64,000 bases of DNA from Cohnella herbarum. GTDB taxonomy: Bacteria; Bacillota; Bacilli; Paenibacillales; Paenibacillaceae. Location of the stretch: contig NZ_CP051680.1 in the NCBI RefSeq assembly GCF_012849095.1, forward strand, positions 6,134,001-6,198,000, in the 5' to 3' direction. Position numbers and translations under genes: made by a program. How positions within the stretch are numbered: the first letter of the stretch is position 1; the number at the start of each line of letters is the position of its first letter. The notes beneath the pieces were generated by a model, which was given only the letters and a program-made list of their open reading frames with translations, was not told where the DNA came from and searched no databases. Of this stretch, positions 36,575 to 44,933 are shown piece by piece.

Positions 36575-37099
36575 CACCGCTATTTCGCTCTGTGAGCGGG
36601 TTCTTGGAGAAATAAGGGTGCTGGGCACCGCTATTTCACTCTGTGAGCGGGATCTTGGAGAAATAAGGGTGCTGGGCACCGCTATTTCGCTCTGTGAGCA
36701 GGTCCTTGGAGAAATAAGGGTGCTGGGCACCGCTATTTCGCTCCGCGAGCGGGTTCTTGGAGAAATAAGGGTGCTGAGCACCGCTATTTCGCTCTGTGAG
36801 CGGGTTCTTGGAGAAATAAGGGTGCTGGGCACCGCTATTTCGCACCGCGAGCGGGTTCTTGGAGAAATAAGGGTGCTGGGCACCGCTATTTCGCACCGCG
36901 AGCGGGATTCTGGAGAAATAAGGGTGCTGGGCACCGCTATTTCGCTCCGCGAGCGGGTTCTTGGAGAAATAAGGGTGCTGGGCACCGCTATTTCACTCCG
37001 CGAGCGGGATTCTGGAGAAATAAGGGTGCTGGGCACCGCTATTTCGCTCCGCGAGCGGGTTCTTGGAGAAATAAGGGTGCTGAGCACCGCTATTTCTCT
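36575..37099. repeat. Tandem array 1: ten 51-bp units plus a partial unit
   Basis: Units start with CACCGCTATTTC at 36575 and every 51 bp up to 37085. Each unit carries the self-complementary stretch GAAATA-aggGTGCtggGCAC-cgcTATTTC across the unit junction, and most carry a second small hairpin around CGCTC..GAGCG. Copies differ by a few bases, often in compensating pairs (CTCTGTGAG / CTCCGCGAG / CACCGCGAG). Because 51 is divisible by three, both strands stay open and give meaningless 17-residue repeats. No start site or ribosome site supports translation. Function unknown. Confidence 0.92.
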
Positions 37100-37279
37100 C
37101 GTTCTCCAGCTAGGAAGGGACAGCTACAGTTGCTCTTCAGGATAACTCATCCTTGAATCGTTTCGTAAGCGATTGCCCTGGTAGATAGACGGCAGATATC
37201 ATTCTGGGAATTTTTTTTCAAATAACAAATTCTGCGGCAAACCGAACTCGCCATAGTTTCGTCTACCAAGGACAAAATT

Positions 37280-37559
37280 GACACTGTTGCATCATCTGTG
37301 CCCGGAGTCGGTGCGGTAGCGTTACTTTTTGACACTATTGCATCATCAGTGCTCGGAGTCGGTGCGGTAGCGTTACTTATTGACACTATTGCATCATCAG
37401 TGCCCGGAGTCGGTGCGGTAGCGTTACCTTTTGACACTGTTGCATCATCTGTGCCCGGAGTCGGTGCGGTAGCGTTACTTTTTGACACTATTGCATCTTC
37501 CGTGCCCGGAGTCGGTGCGGTAGCGTTACTTTTTGACACTATTGCATCTTCCGTGCTCG
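37280..37559. repeat. Tandem array 2: five 51-bp units plus a partial unit
   Basis: Units begin GACACTATTGCATC at 37280, 37331, 37382, 37433 and 37484, with a partial unit at 37535. The core GTCGGTGCGGTAGCGTTAC is invariant, and the spacing is again exactly 51 bp. The sequence is unrelated to array 1, 180 bp upstream. Open frames on both strands are a by-product of the period. The array ends 115 bp before the kinase start codon, so it may lie in or next to its leader. Between the arrays (37100-37279) I see nothing recognisable. Confidence 0.92.
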
Positions 37560-37674
37560 AGAATGTACCCAAGTATCGGAATGGATTCTGTATTGCCAAC
37601 GATATAGTATTGCTTGTTTCCCACCAGATGCCTAGCGACATATGGTATATTTCAGAGGTGGGGAGGGCGTTGGA

Positions 37675-39513
37675 ATGAAGGATCTGCTGACCAGAACGAG
37701 GAAAATTTACCGTAATTCCCGCATCTCCCGAAAGTTATTTCTTGCCTTTAGCTTGGCGATTGCCATCCCTGCTATTCTAGTATCCTTGTTATTTATCCGC
37801 ACTCAGGAAACCCAGCTGTACAAGGAGGCTATGGCCTCCGGCAGCAGCCATGTCTCGCGACTGAACGATCAGCTGCGCAGCCGGTTGGAGATGCTTGCAA
37901 ACGCTTCCTCGACCGCGCTGACCCAGAAATCATTCGTAGACTTCATTCATTCCAATATGCGCGTTGATGGCTTGCGGCTTGTGAAATTCAGACAAAATCA
38001 ATATGAGCAGATGCATAATATTATCCAAAGCAACGAGATGATCAGCGAGCTCAGCTTCTATGTCGATAATCCGAACCTGCATGAAATATGGCCCGAAATT
38101 TACCATTACGACAAGTTTTGGCCGCAGGACTACTGGGAGACCCTTCGGGATGAAGGCGGTGCTTCATACCGATTATTTGCTCTTAAGGATGGCGAGCATA
38201 CGCTGTCCTACTATCGGCTAGTACGTCTTCAAGGCCAGAAGCAGAAGTTTCCGACGATTATGGAAGTTCGCGCCGAGCACGACGTGTTCTTCGGCGACAT
38301 GCTGGAAGAAAACGGGGGGAGCTTCTTCTCCGTCGTGATGGACGGAACGAAACCTTCCCGATATATATACAGCGCCGAGCATGGATTTGCTCAAAGCGCC
38401 GGCGAGGATCTGGACGAAATTGTCGGCAGTATTCACGGGAAGCTGGACGTGCTGCAGCAGGAAAGCCCCGTCAAGGTTACTGTCGGAGCCCATACCTACT
38501 ATGCGCTGTACCGCTACATCGCCCCGTTGAACGCTTACGTGGTGGATATTGCTTCTCATCAAGCGCTAATGAAAGGCCCGCGCAATTGGTATGCCCTTGT
38601 GGTCGGGATTACATTGAGCGTGCTGCTGCTGATCATGCTGCTCGTATCCCATACGACCCGGCGCATGTTCCGCCGATTGGATCGCGTGCTGATCTCTATG
38701 CGCAAGGTACGTAAAGGCCAACTGGACGCGAAGATCGATACGGGCCTGGATGCCAATGAAACCGGCGATGAAATCGACGAAGTCGCCGTCAGCTACAATA
38801 ACATGCTGGATGAGATCCAAACGCTGATGACACAGGTGGTGGATAAGCAGTTAATTGCCAAGAACGCGCAGCTGCATTCTTTGCATTCGCAGATTAACTC
38901 GCATTTTCTATATAACGCGCTGGAATCCATCCGCATGCAGGCGGAGGTTCAGCGGCAGCCCGCTATCGCCGACGCGCTCGTGTCGTTAGGTTCGCAACTG
39001 CGATACAGCATGCAATGGCGCAGCGATACCGTTGCCCTAAGCGAGGAGCTTGCCAACATCCAAAGCTATGTCCGTTTCATCAATTTTATGGAGGGCGGCG
39101 GCATTGCGTTGACAGCGGATCTTCCTCCGGAGGTGCTTCGTTACGCCATTCCGAAAATGTGCATGCAGCCCATCGTCGAGAATGCCGTTCGTCACGCGGC
39201 TCCCCCGGGCGGCAGCTTCAGCATCCGAATTTCCGTTTCGGTGGAAAATGACAGCCTGCTGCTGATTAAGATCGAGGATGACGGTGCGGGTGTCGACCCG
39301 AAGATGCTAGCCAGCTTACAGGCAGCGCTGCAAGACGACTCGGATACGCCGATCGTCGCCAGCAAGAACGGACTTGGGTTGGAAAACGTGCATAAGCGAT
39401 TGCAGCTTCATTATGGCAAGGGCTGCGGACTGTGGATCGACAGCGTGAAGGACGTCTATACTTGCGTGACCATACGCTTGCCTTGGGAAAATGTGAATCT
39501 GGGGGGATGGTAG
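37675..39513 (+). CDS. YesM-type membrane sensor histidine kinase (locus D)
   Basis: 612 residues from ATG 37675 (GGGAGG 8 nt upstream). N-terminal helix about 19-39, extracellular sensor region, second helix about 295-320, HAMP (near 340-390), and kinase domain with His410 in QINSHFLYNALESI. Here Ser replaces the nearly invariant Pro of INPHF found in the other four kinases of the window. ATP site DDGAG and GLGLENV. It is followed 3 bp later by its regulator and is the likely sensor for the locus D glucan genes. Confidence 0.93.
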   Translation: MKDLLTRTRKIYRNSRISRKLFLAFSLAIAIPAILVSLLFIRTQETQLYKEAMASGSSHVSRLNDQLRSRLEMLANASSTALTQKSFVDFIHSNMRVDGLRLVKFRQNQYEQMHNIIQSNEMISELSFYVDNPNLHEIWPEIYHYDKFWPQDYWETLRDEGGASYRLFALKDGEHTLSYYRLVRLQGQKQKFPTIMEVRAEHDVFFGDMLEENGGSFFSVVMDGTKPSRYIYSAEHGFAQSAGEDLDEIVGSIHGKLDVLQQESPVKVTVGAHTYYALYRYIAPLNAYVVDIASHQALMKGPRNWYALVVGITLSVLLLIMLLVSHTTRRMFRRLDRVLISMRKVRKGQLDAKIDTGLDANETGDEIDEVAVSYNNMLDEIQTLMTQVVDKQLIAKNAQLHSLHSQINSHFLYNALESIRMQAEVQRQPAIADALVSLGSQLRYSMQWRSDTVALSEELANIQSYVRFINFMEGGGIALTADLPPEVLRYAIPKMCMQPIVENAVRHAAPPGGSFSIRISVSVENDSLLLIKIEDDGAGVDPKMLASLQAALQDDSDTPIVASKNGLGLENVHKRLQLHYGKGCGLWIDSVKDVYTCVTIRLPWENVNLGGW

Positions 39514-39516
39514 GGC

Positions 39517-41088
39517 ATGATCAATATTTTGATTGTGGACGATCAGAAGCACATACGCGATGGACTGCAAGCCATGCTAAGCCAATTTCCTATAGAGCTT
39601 AATACCCTATACAGCGCAGCTAGCGGAATCGAGGCGCTGCAACTCATACGGCAGCACGGCATTCAGCTCGTCATTACCGATATTAGGATGCCGGATATGG
39701 ATGGACTGGCGCTTATGGCGCAAACCAAAGAGGAGCGCATCAAGGTCGAATACCTCATTATTAGCGGTTATAGCGATTTTGCTTATGCCCAGAAAGCGAT
39801 AGCCCTTGGGGCGAAGGGGTACTTGCTGAAGCCGATTAAGAGGGAGGATCTGCAAGCCTCGGTGGAGCATGTATGGCAGGAAATCCAAACGCGTCAAGCG
39901 CTCTCGCGCAATATGGAGCAAATTTCCCGCCTCGCCCGGGAGACGGATCGCAAAGAGCTGTGCATGTTCATGCAAGGCGCGGCGAACGAAGAGGCGTGGA
40001 TCCTTCACACCGAGCGGCAAAATCCGGCGCTGTGGAGCAACTACCGTCTGTGCCTGTTGCGGGAGGAACGATGGATTAACCAGCCGGGAGCGAGCAGTAC
40101 CCATAGCATGGAATCCATTGCCTACCGCGTATACGGCAAACAGGGATGCCTATTCCTTCAGCGCAGCCCTTTCCTGATCATGGCGGTTGATGCGGCCGTG
40201 GATACGGAGGCGTTGCCTGCCGCTCTTAAGGCAGAACAGATCGATGCCATCGCGGCGATGACGGGCCGGAAGCAAGGATTGAAGGAGCTACCCGGCAGTT
40301 ATACGCAAGTCATGGAGCTATACCGTCACAGTTACTTGTTTCCGGATAAGCGTTGCATTTTGCAGGCGCATATTGAGCGGTTGGAGCAGCAGTGGCAGCT
40401 TCCCCACGAGGAGCTCTATGCCCTGTTCCAGTTAATCGGTACCAATAATAGCGGCAAAATAACGCAGGGGATCTCTATGATCTTCCACAAAGATGTGCTG
40501 CAACGCTATCACATCGGCTACACGCAGCAGCTATGCCGCGCCGTGGTGCAGATGCTGGAGGAATATGAGCGAGTGATCCGCCCCTATATGGGAGAGGAAG
40601 CGCTGGATATGGATTGTTTACGCAACCTGTTCGACTACCCAGGCATTCGCGACTATATTCAGGCGCTGCAGCAGCAGTTGCTTCGGTTGAACCATTTTTA
40701 TTACGAATACAAGTGCAGCTATCGCAACAAACAAGACTTGAACGAAGCCATCCGCTATATCCACGAAAGCTACCATAAGCCGTTGGACCTCGCGATGGTA
40801 TCCAACCACGTGTCGCTGAATTATGCTTATTTTTCGAACCTGTTCAAGAAAAACGTAGGCAAAGGCTTCGCGGAATACTTGCGGGACGTTCGTCTGGATA
40901 AAGCCCGGAAACTGCTGGCCGAAACCGAGCATAAGATCGTCGAGGTCGCCGGCATGGTAGGGTATGATAGCTACAAAAGCTTTACGCGGGCCTTTCGGGA
41001 CGTGATGAACATGCAACCGACGGAGTACCGTCAACGGATGCGACAGAAGGTCGAAAGCGAAAGGCACTATCAAGAGTCGAAACGATAG
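39517..41088 (+). CDS. YesN-type AraC response regulator (locus D)
   Basis: 523 residues. Receiver domain with D8/D9, D55 (ITDIRMPDMDG) and YLLKP; long middle region (about 130-400); AraC DNA-binding domain (LAMVSNHVSLNYAYFSNLFK; EVAGMVGYDSYKSFTRAFR). It starts 3 bp after the kinase stop. The secreted GH16 gene 140 bp downstream and the importer upstream are its likely targets. Confidence 0.93.
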   Translation: MINILIVDDQKHIRDGLQAMLSQFPIELNTLYSAASGIEALQLIRQHGIQLVITDIRMPDMDGLALMAQTKEERIKVEYLIISGYSDFAYAQKAIALGAKGYLLKPIKREDLQASVEHVWQEIQTRQALSRNMEQISRLARETDRKELCMFMQGAANEEAWILHTERQNPALWSNYRLCLLREERWINQPGASSTHSMESIAYRVYGKQGCLFLQRSPFLIMAVDAAVDTEALPAALKAEQIDAIAAMTGRKQGLKELPGSYTQVMELYRHSYLFPDKRCILQAHIERLEQQWQLPHEELYALFQLIGTNNSGKITQGISMIFHKDVLQRYHIGYTQQLCRAVVQMLEEYERVIRPYMGEEALDMDCLRNLFDYPGIRDYIQALQQQLLRLNHFYYEYKCSYRNKQDLNEAIRYIHESYHKPLDLAMVSNHVSLNYAYFSNLFKKNVGKGFAEYLRDVRLDKARKLLAETEHKIVEVAGMVGYDSYKSFTRAFRDVMNMQPTEYRQRMRQKVESERHYQESKR

Positions 41089-41132
41089 GCAAAAGCCAAA
41101 ATATTGGGTTACGACAAAAACAAATGCACCTA

Positions 41133-41160
41133 TTCACCGGATTGCCCGCTTCGATAGAAT
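41133..41160 (+). promoter_or_regulatory. Probable promoter of the secreted GH16 gene
   Basis: TTCACC (41133-41138) and TAGAAT (41155-41160), spacer 16 nt, about 70 nt before the start codon at 41229. Confidence 0.45.
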
Positions 41161-41173
41161 AAAGGTGTTCCTA

Positions 41174-41187
41174 TGTAAACGGTTACC
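41174..41187. promoter_or_regulatory. cre-like site (catabolite repression) before the secreted GH16 gene
   Basis: TGTAAACGGTTACC matches the Gram-positive cre consensus (TGWAANCGNTNWCA) at 13 of 14 positions. It lies just downstream of the proposed -10 box, a typical position for CcpA roadblock repression. Confidence 0.6.
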
Positions 41188-41228
41188 ATTACTGGGGGCA
41201 AACACTATTTTATTAGAGGAGGTCAATC

Positions 41229-43856
41229 ATGAAACGATTTTACCTTACGGAGAATCGGTTTAAGCGGAAGGCATTCAGTTTGTTCTTGGCGTTAGCGATA
41301 ATGGCTAGCGTCGGTCTATTGCCAACTTCGATGATTCAGACAGCCAAGGCAGCAGGCACCACCGTTACCTCGATGGCTTACTTCTCGGCGGCAGACGGGC
41401 CTGTCATCTCCAAATCGGGTGTCGGGCAAGCCAGCTACGGATTCGTCATGCCGATTTTCAACGGAGGCGCCGCGACTTGGAACGATGTTTCCGATGACGT
41501 GGGCGTTAAAGTGAAAGTCGGCGGCAACTGGGTCGATATCGACAGCGCCGGGGGCTACGTCTATAACCAGAACTGGGGACACTGGAGCGACGGCGGCGCG
41601 AACGGCTATTGGTTCACACTCTCCGCAACGACCGAGATTCAGCTGTACTCCAAGGCTAACGGGGCTACGACGCTTAATTACACGCTTGTCTTTCAGAACA
41701 TTAACAAAACAACCATCACGGCTATGACGCCTACGCAAGGGCCGCAGCTTACGGCAGGATTTACAGGCGGCTCAGGCTTTACTTATCCTATTTTCAACAA
41801 CAATCCGGCCATCACCTACGAAGCCGTCGCCGACGACTTGAAGGTGTACGTCAAACCCGTAAACAGCAGCTCATGGATCGATATTAACAACAATGCAGCC
41901 AGCGGCTGGATCTATGACAGCAACTTCGGGCAATTCACCGATGGAGGCGGCGGCTACTGGTTTACCGTAACGGAATCAATCCACGTCAAATTAGAATCGA
42001 AAACCTCTCCGGCTAATATCGTGTATACGATCACCTTCAATCCACCCATCAGAAATTCGTACGTCATTACTCCCTATGACGGAACGACCTATACGGCAGA
42101 TGCGAAAGGCGCCATCGGCATACCGCTGCCTAAGATCGACGGGGGTCCGCCAATAGGCACCGAACTTGGAAAGTTCGTCTACGAGATTAACGTCAACGGG
42201 CAATGGGTCGCGATGAGCGATTCCGGCCAGAGCGGATTCGTATACGCGGGCAATGGCTACAACAACATGTCCGATGCCAATCAGTGGGGGTATTGGGCCG
42301 ATTACATCTACGGGCTGTGGTTCCAGCCTATCCAGGTAAATATGCAGATCCGCATCGGCTACCCCTTGAACGGGCAGACGGGCGGAAGCGTCGGCAACAA
42401 TTACGTCACCTATTCCTTTATCGGCAATCCTAATGCTCCGCGTCCGGACGTAACCGATCATGAGGACATTGCCATCGGAACGCCAAGCGACCCGGCCATA
42501 GCGGGCATGAATCTCGCTTGGCAGGATGAATTTAGCGGGACCGCGCTCGATACGAACAAATGGAACTATGAACAGGGCTATTACATCGGTAACGATCCGA
42601 ATAGCTGGGGATGGGGGAACGCGGAGCTGCAGCACTATACGAACAGCTCACAGAACGTATTCGTGCAGGACGGGAAACTGAATATTAAGGCGTTGAACGA
42701 TCCAAGATCCTTCCCGCAAGATCCAAGCCGTTATGCGCAATACTCCTCCGGCAAGATTAACACCAAGGATCATCTGTCCTTCCAGTACGGAAGAGTAGAC
42801 ATCCGCGCCAAGCTGCCAACAGGCAATGGCGTCTGGCCGGCGCTCTGGATGCTTCCGGAAGATTCGGTTTACGGCGCATGGGCGGCATCCGGCGAGATCG
42901 ATATTATGGAAGCGAAAGGACGGTTGCCCGGCACGACGAGCGGTGCCGTACACTTCGGCGGTCAATGGCCGGTGAACAGATATATCGCCGGCGAATATCA
43001 TTTCCCGCAGGGGCAAACCTTCGCAAACGATTACCACGTGTACTCCATGATCTGGGAAGAAGACGATATCAAGTGGTACGTGGACGGCAAGTTCTTCTTC
43101 AAAGTCGCCAGAGAGCAATGGTATTCCGTAGCCGCACCGAACAATCCGAACGCGCCTTTCGATCAGCCATTCTACATCATTATGAATCTAGCGATCGGCG
43201 GACACTTCGACGGCGGCCGGACTCCGGATCCCGCCGATATCCCCGCAACGATGCTGGTGGATTATGTGCGCGTCTATAATGAAGGCAGCGTGAATCCAGG
43301 TAACGTATCGGTTACCGGCGTTACTTTGAATCAGACCGCTGCGCAAGTGGAAGTCGGACAGAGCGTGCAGTTAAATGCCAGCGTGGCACCGGCTAATGCA
43401 ACGAATAAGCAGGTCACTTGGAGCGTTTCGGGCACCGGGGTTGCATCCGTGAATCAGAACGGTCTAGTGACGGGACTCGCTCCGGGCACGGCAACCGTGA
43501 CGGCAACGACGGTCGACGGCAACAAAACCGCCGTCTCCGCCATAACGGTCGTGCCGGCGTCGCCTACCGTTATCATCATCGGCGACACGGTGCGGGGCCT
43601 GAAGAAGACGGGCGATAACTTGCTGTTCTATGTCAATGGCGCAACCTTCGCCGATCTACACTATAAGATAAATAACGGCGTCCAGCTCAACGTGGCCATG
43701 ACCTCGACAGGTAACGGTAACTATACCTACCCCGTCAATAATGTGCAAAATGGGGATACCATCCAGTATTTCTTCACCTATAATCCGGGTCAGGGGGCAT
43801 TGGATACGCCTTGGCAGACTTATGTTCATGGGGTAACCCAAGGGACTCCGGAGTAA
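41229..43856 (+). CDS. Secreted modular GH16 beta-1,3-glucanase with Big_2 and CBM56-like domains
   Basis: 875 residues, ATG 41229 after AGAGGAGG. A signal peptide (about 1-42, ending AKAAG) is followed by three diverged copies of a roughly 110-residue domain I cannot name (about 43-155, 156-270, 275-405), each with a W-rich NWG/FGQ...GYWF core. The GH16 catalytic domain (about 425-690) has E556-I-D558-I-M-E561 in SGEIDIMEAKGRLP. A Big_2 Ig-like domain follows (about 695-780, VTGVTLNQTAAQVEVGQSVQ). The C-terminal roughly 95 residues resemble CBM56, a beta-1,3-glucan binder (LHYKINNG, QYFFTYNPG, TPWQTYVH). It probably cuts laminarin, callose or fungal cell-wall glucan outside the cell and feeds the locus D importer. 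Confidence 0.92.
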   Translation: MKRFYLTENRFKRKAFSLFLALAIMASVGLLPTSMIQTAKAAGTTVTSMAYFSAADGPVISKSGVGQASYGFVMPIFNGGAATWNDVSDDVGVKVKVGGNWVDIDSAGGYVYNQNWGHWSDGGANGYWFTLSATTEIQLYSKANGATTLNYTLVFQNINKTTITAMTPTQGPQLTAGFTGGSGFTYPIFNNNPAITYEAVADDLKVYVKPVNSSSWIDINNNAASGWIYDSNFGQFTDGGGGYWFTVTESIHVKLESKTSPANIVYTITFNPPIRNSYVITPYDGTTYTADAKGAIGIPLPKIDGGPPIGTELGKFVYEINVNGQWVAMSDSGQSGFVYAGNGYNNMSDANQWGYWADYIYGLWFQPIQVNMQIRIGYPLNGQTGGSVGNNYVTYSFIGNPNAPRPDVTDHEDIAIGTPSDPAIAGMNLAWQDEFSGTALDTNKWNYEQGYYIGNDPNSWGWGNAELQHYTNSSQNVFVQDGKLNIKALNDPRSFPQDPSRYAQYSSGKINTKDHLSFQYGRVDIRAKLPTGNGVWPALWMLPEDSVYGAWAASGEIDIMEAKGRLPGTTSGAVHFGGQWPVNRYIAGEYHFPQGQTFANDYHVYSMIWEEDDIKWYVDGKFFFKVAREQWYSVAAPNNPNAPFDQPFYIIMNLAIGGHFDGGRTPDPADIPATMLVDYVRVYNEGSVNPGNVSVTGVTLNQTAAQVEVGQSVQLNASVAPANATNKQVTWSVSGTGVASVNQNGLVTGLAPGTATVTATTVDGNKTAVSAITVVPASPTVIIIGDTVRGLKKTGDNLLFYVNGATFADLHYKINNGVQLNVAMTSTGNGNYTYPVNNVQNGDTIQYFFTYNPGQGALDTPWQTYVHGVTQGTPE

Positions 43857-43944
43857 ATTTCAAGCGATGCAGTATTTAGCCGGGATCCCTGTCTTCCAGT
43901 CTTCCAGTTCATAGAGGACAAGGAGTTCGACCGTTTGGTATACC

Positions 43945-43986
43945 AACAGCCCTTAATCGTTCCTGATGGAACGACTAAGGGCTGTT
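43945..43986. terminator. Bidirectional terminator between GH16 and the DUF1349-like gene
   Basis: AACAGCCCTTAATCGTTCC (43945-43963) pairs with 43968-43986 (one mismatch, 4-nt loop). It lies between two convergent genes. Confidence 0.85.
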
Positions 43987-44001
43987 AAGCCTAACCTATC
44001 T

Positions 44002-44610
44002 TTAATCCTCCGTAGGAGGATCTGCGTGCAGCTCGGCATCGGGAGCGGTCCGTACCCAACGGGTAAACGCGACCTCCAATCCGTCTCTGGTCGGCGCGCA
44101 CAGGAAAGGTCCGGCCTGATTGCCGGTCGCATACGGATAACGCGCCACCCGAACCGTGCGCCAACCTTCGGAATGCGATCGGGCCCGAATAATGACCGCG
44201 TCCTTCATGCGAGAAGCGCGAATCGTCACTTCTTGGCCTACCCATTCAGGTACCGGCGCAAGCGACCAATCCGAATAACCGTCCGTCACGACGACGGCCA
44301 GGTGGGGAATACCGTCGTTCAGCTCGATTCCGGCCTTAATCCACTGTTGCTGACCTTGCCATAGCATCAGCCCGGCTTGATCGTACAATTCGGTAAGGGA
44401 ATCGAGCCTGAAGCCGACTTCGATCGCCCGATCATCCTCCCAATCGGCAAGCAGCGCATGTCCATCCCTATGCTCGAACTCGTAGAGCGTTTTCTCCCAA
44501 TAATCGCTCCCGTGTTTGGCCGCGACTTTCAGAATTCCGCCTTCGTCTTTCGCCGCGATCGGCTCCGTCGTCCATCTTCCCTTGCTCCATGGAATGCTTG
44601 AAGAACTCAT
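44002..44610 (-). CDS. DUF1349-like concanavalin-fold protein
   Basis: 202 residues from ATG 44610; a GTG at 44622 overlaps the AAGGAG ribosome site and is unlikely. The pattern AGLMLWQGQQQWIKAGIEL, then DWSLAPVP and VTIRASRM, matches the DUF1349 beta-sandwich group. In my recollection the DUF1349 group includes YesU-like proteins encoded near pectin and other sugar genes. There is no signal peptide. It is convergent with the GH16 gene and divergent from the MFS gene. Carbohydrate binding or modification is likely from the fold, but no reaction is known. Confidence 0.7.
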   Translation of the reverse strand: MSSSSIPWSKGRWTTEPIAAKDEGGILKVAAKHGSDYWEKTLYEFEHRDGHALLADWEDDRAIEVGFRLDSLTELYDQAGLMLWQGQQQWIKAGIELNDGIPHLAVVVTDGYSDWSLAPVPEWVGQEVTIRASRMKDAVIIRARSHSEGWRTVRVARYPYATGNQAGPFLCAPTRDGLEVAFTRWVRTAPDAELHADPPTED

Positions 44611-44933
44611 CGCCGAAGTCACTCCTTTTTTTCATTCGTACTTCCCCTATTTTAACATAGGGGTTATCGGTAAGGGCGACGGCACCTGCGTTTGAAATGA
44701 AAATCGATTAACGAATGGGTGTTGGGATACGACGCGGGCGAGAATCTTTACACTACGATATAATGTTATATTAGAAGAACATGATAGCGAAACGCAGAGA
44801 CTAGACGACAAAGGAGGCAACGACATGACCTATGCGAGACCGCCCTGTTAATCTTTAATATCGAATAGTTCGCGAGCGCCTCCTCCCCGCCGTGATTGAG
44901 ATCATTTCAATCCGAGACGAGGGGAGCTCGACG
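44611..44933 (+). promoter_or_regulatory. Leader region of the MFS gene with a possible translational attenuator
   Basis: The gap between the divergent genes holds AT-rich promoter-like sequence (TATAAT at 44759-44764), a nine-codon leader frame (44825-44851), and complementary segments that could fold in two ways. GGAGGC (44813-44818, ribosome site of the leader) can pair with GCCTCC (44878-44883). CTCCCC (44883-44888) can pair with GGGGAG (44921-44926, ribosome site of the MFS gene), strengthened by CGAG/CTCG on either side. The second pairing would hide the MFS ribosome site. Ribosome stalling on the leader could release it. This is inferred from pairing only. Confidence 0.45.
44825..44851 (+). 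CDS. Leader peptide MTYARPPC upstream of the MFS gene
   Basis: ATG ACC TAT GCG AGA CCG CCC TGT TAA is preceded 6 nt upstream by a perfect AAAGGAGG, a better ribosome site than many full genes here. The Arg-Pro-Pro end is the kind of sequence that slows ribosomes. It ends 82 nt before the MFS start and lies opposite the complementary segments described for the leader region. A drug-inducible attenuation peptide is the likely role, but no expression evidence exists. Confidence 0.5.
   Translation: MTYARPPC

Noticed and set aside
36542..37145. Long open frames on both strands (175 and 181 codons) made of 17-residue repeats
   Set aside because: They follow automatically from a 51-bp tandem repeat without stop codons. 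There is no ribosome site, no non-repeat body and no family likeness, so they are listed only as repeat DNA.
36575..37559. Possible CRISPR array
   Set aside because: Units are directly adjacent and fully repetitive with no unique spacers, the period is 51 bp, and no cas genes are present.
37147..37678. Open frames (164 codons minus, 126 codons plus) through the second array
   Set aside because: Same reason as for the first array. The plus frame also runs into the kinase gene in a different frame.
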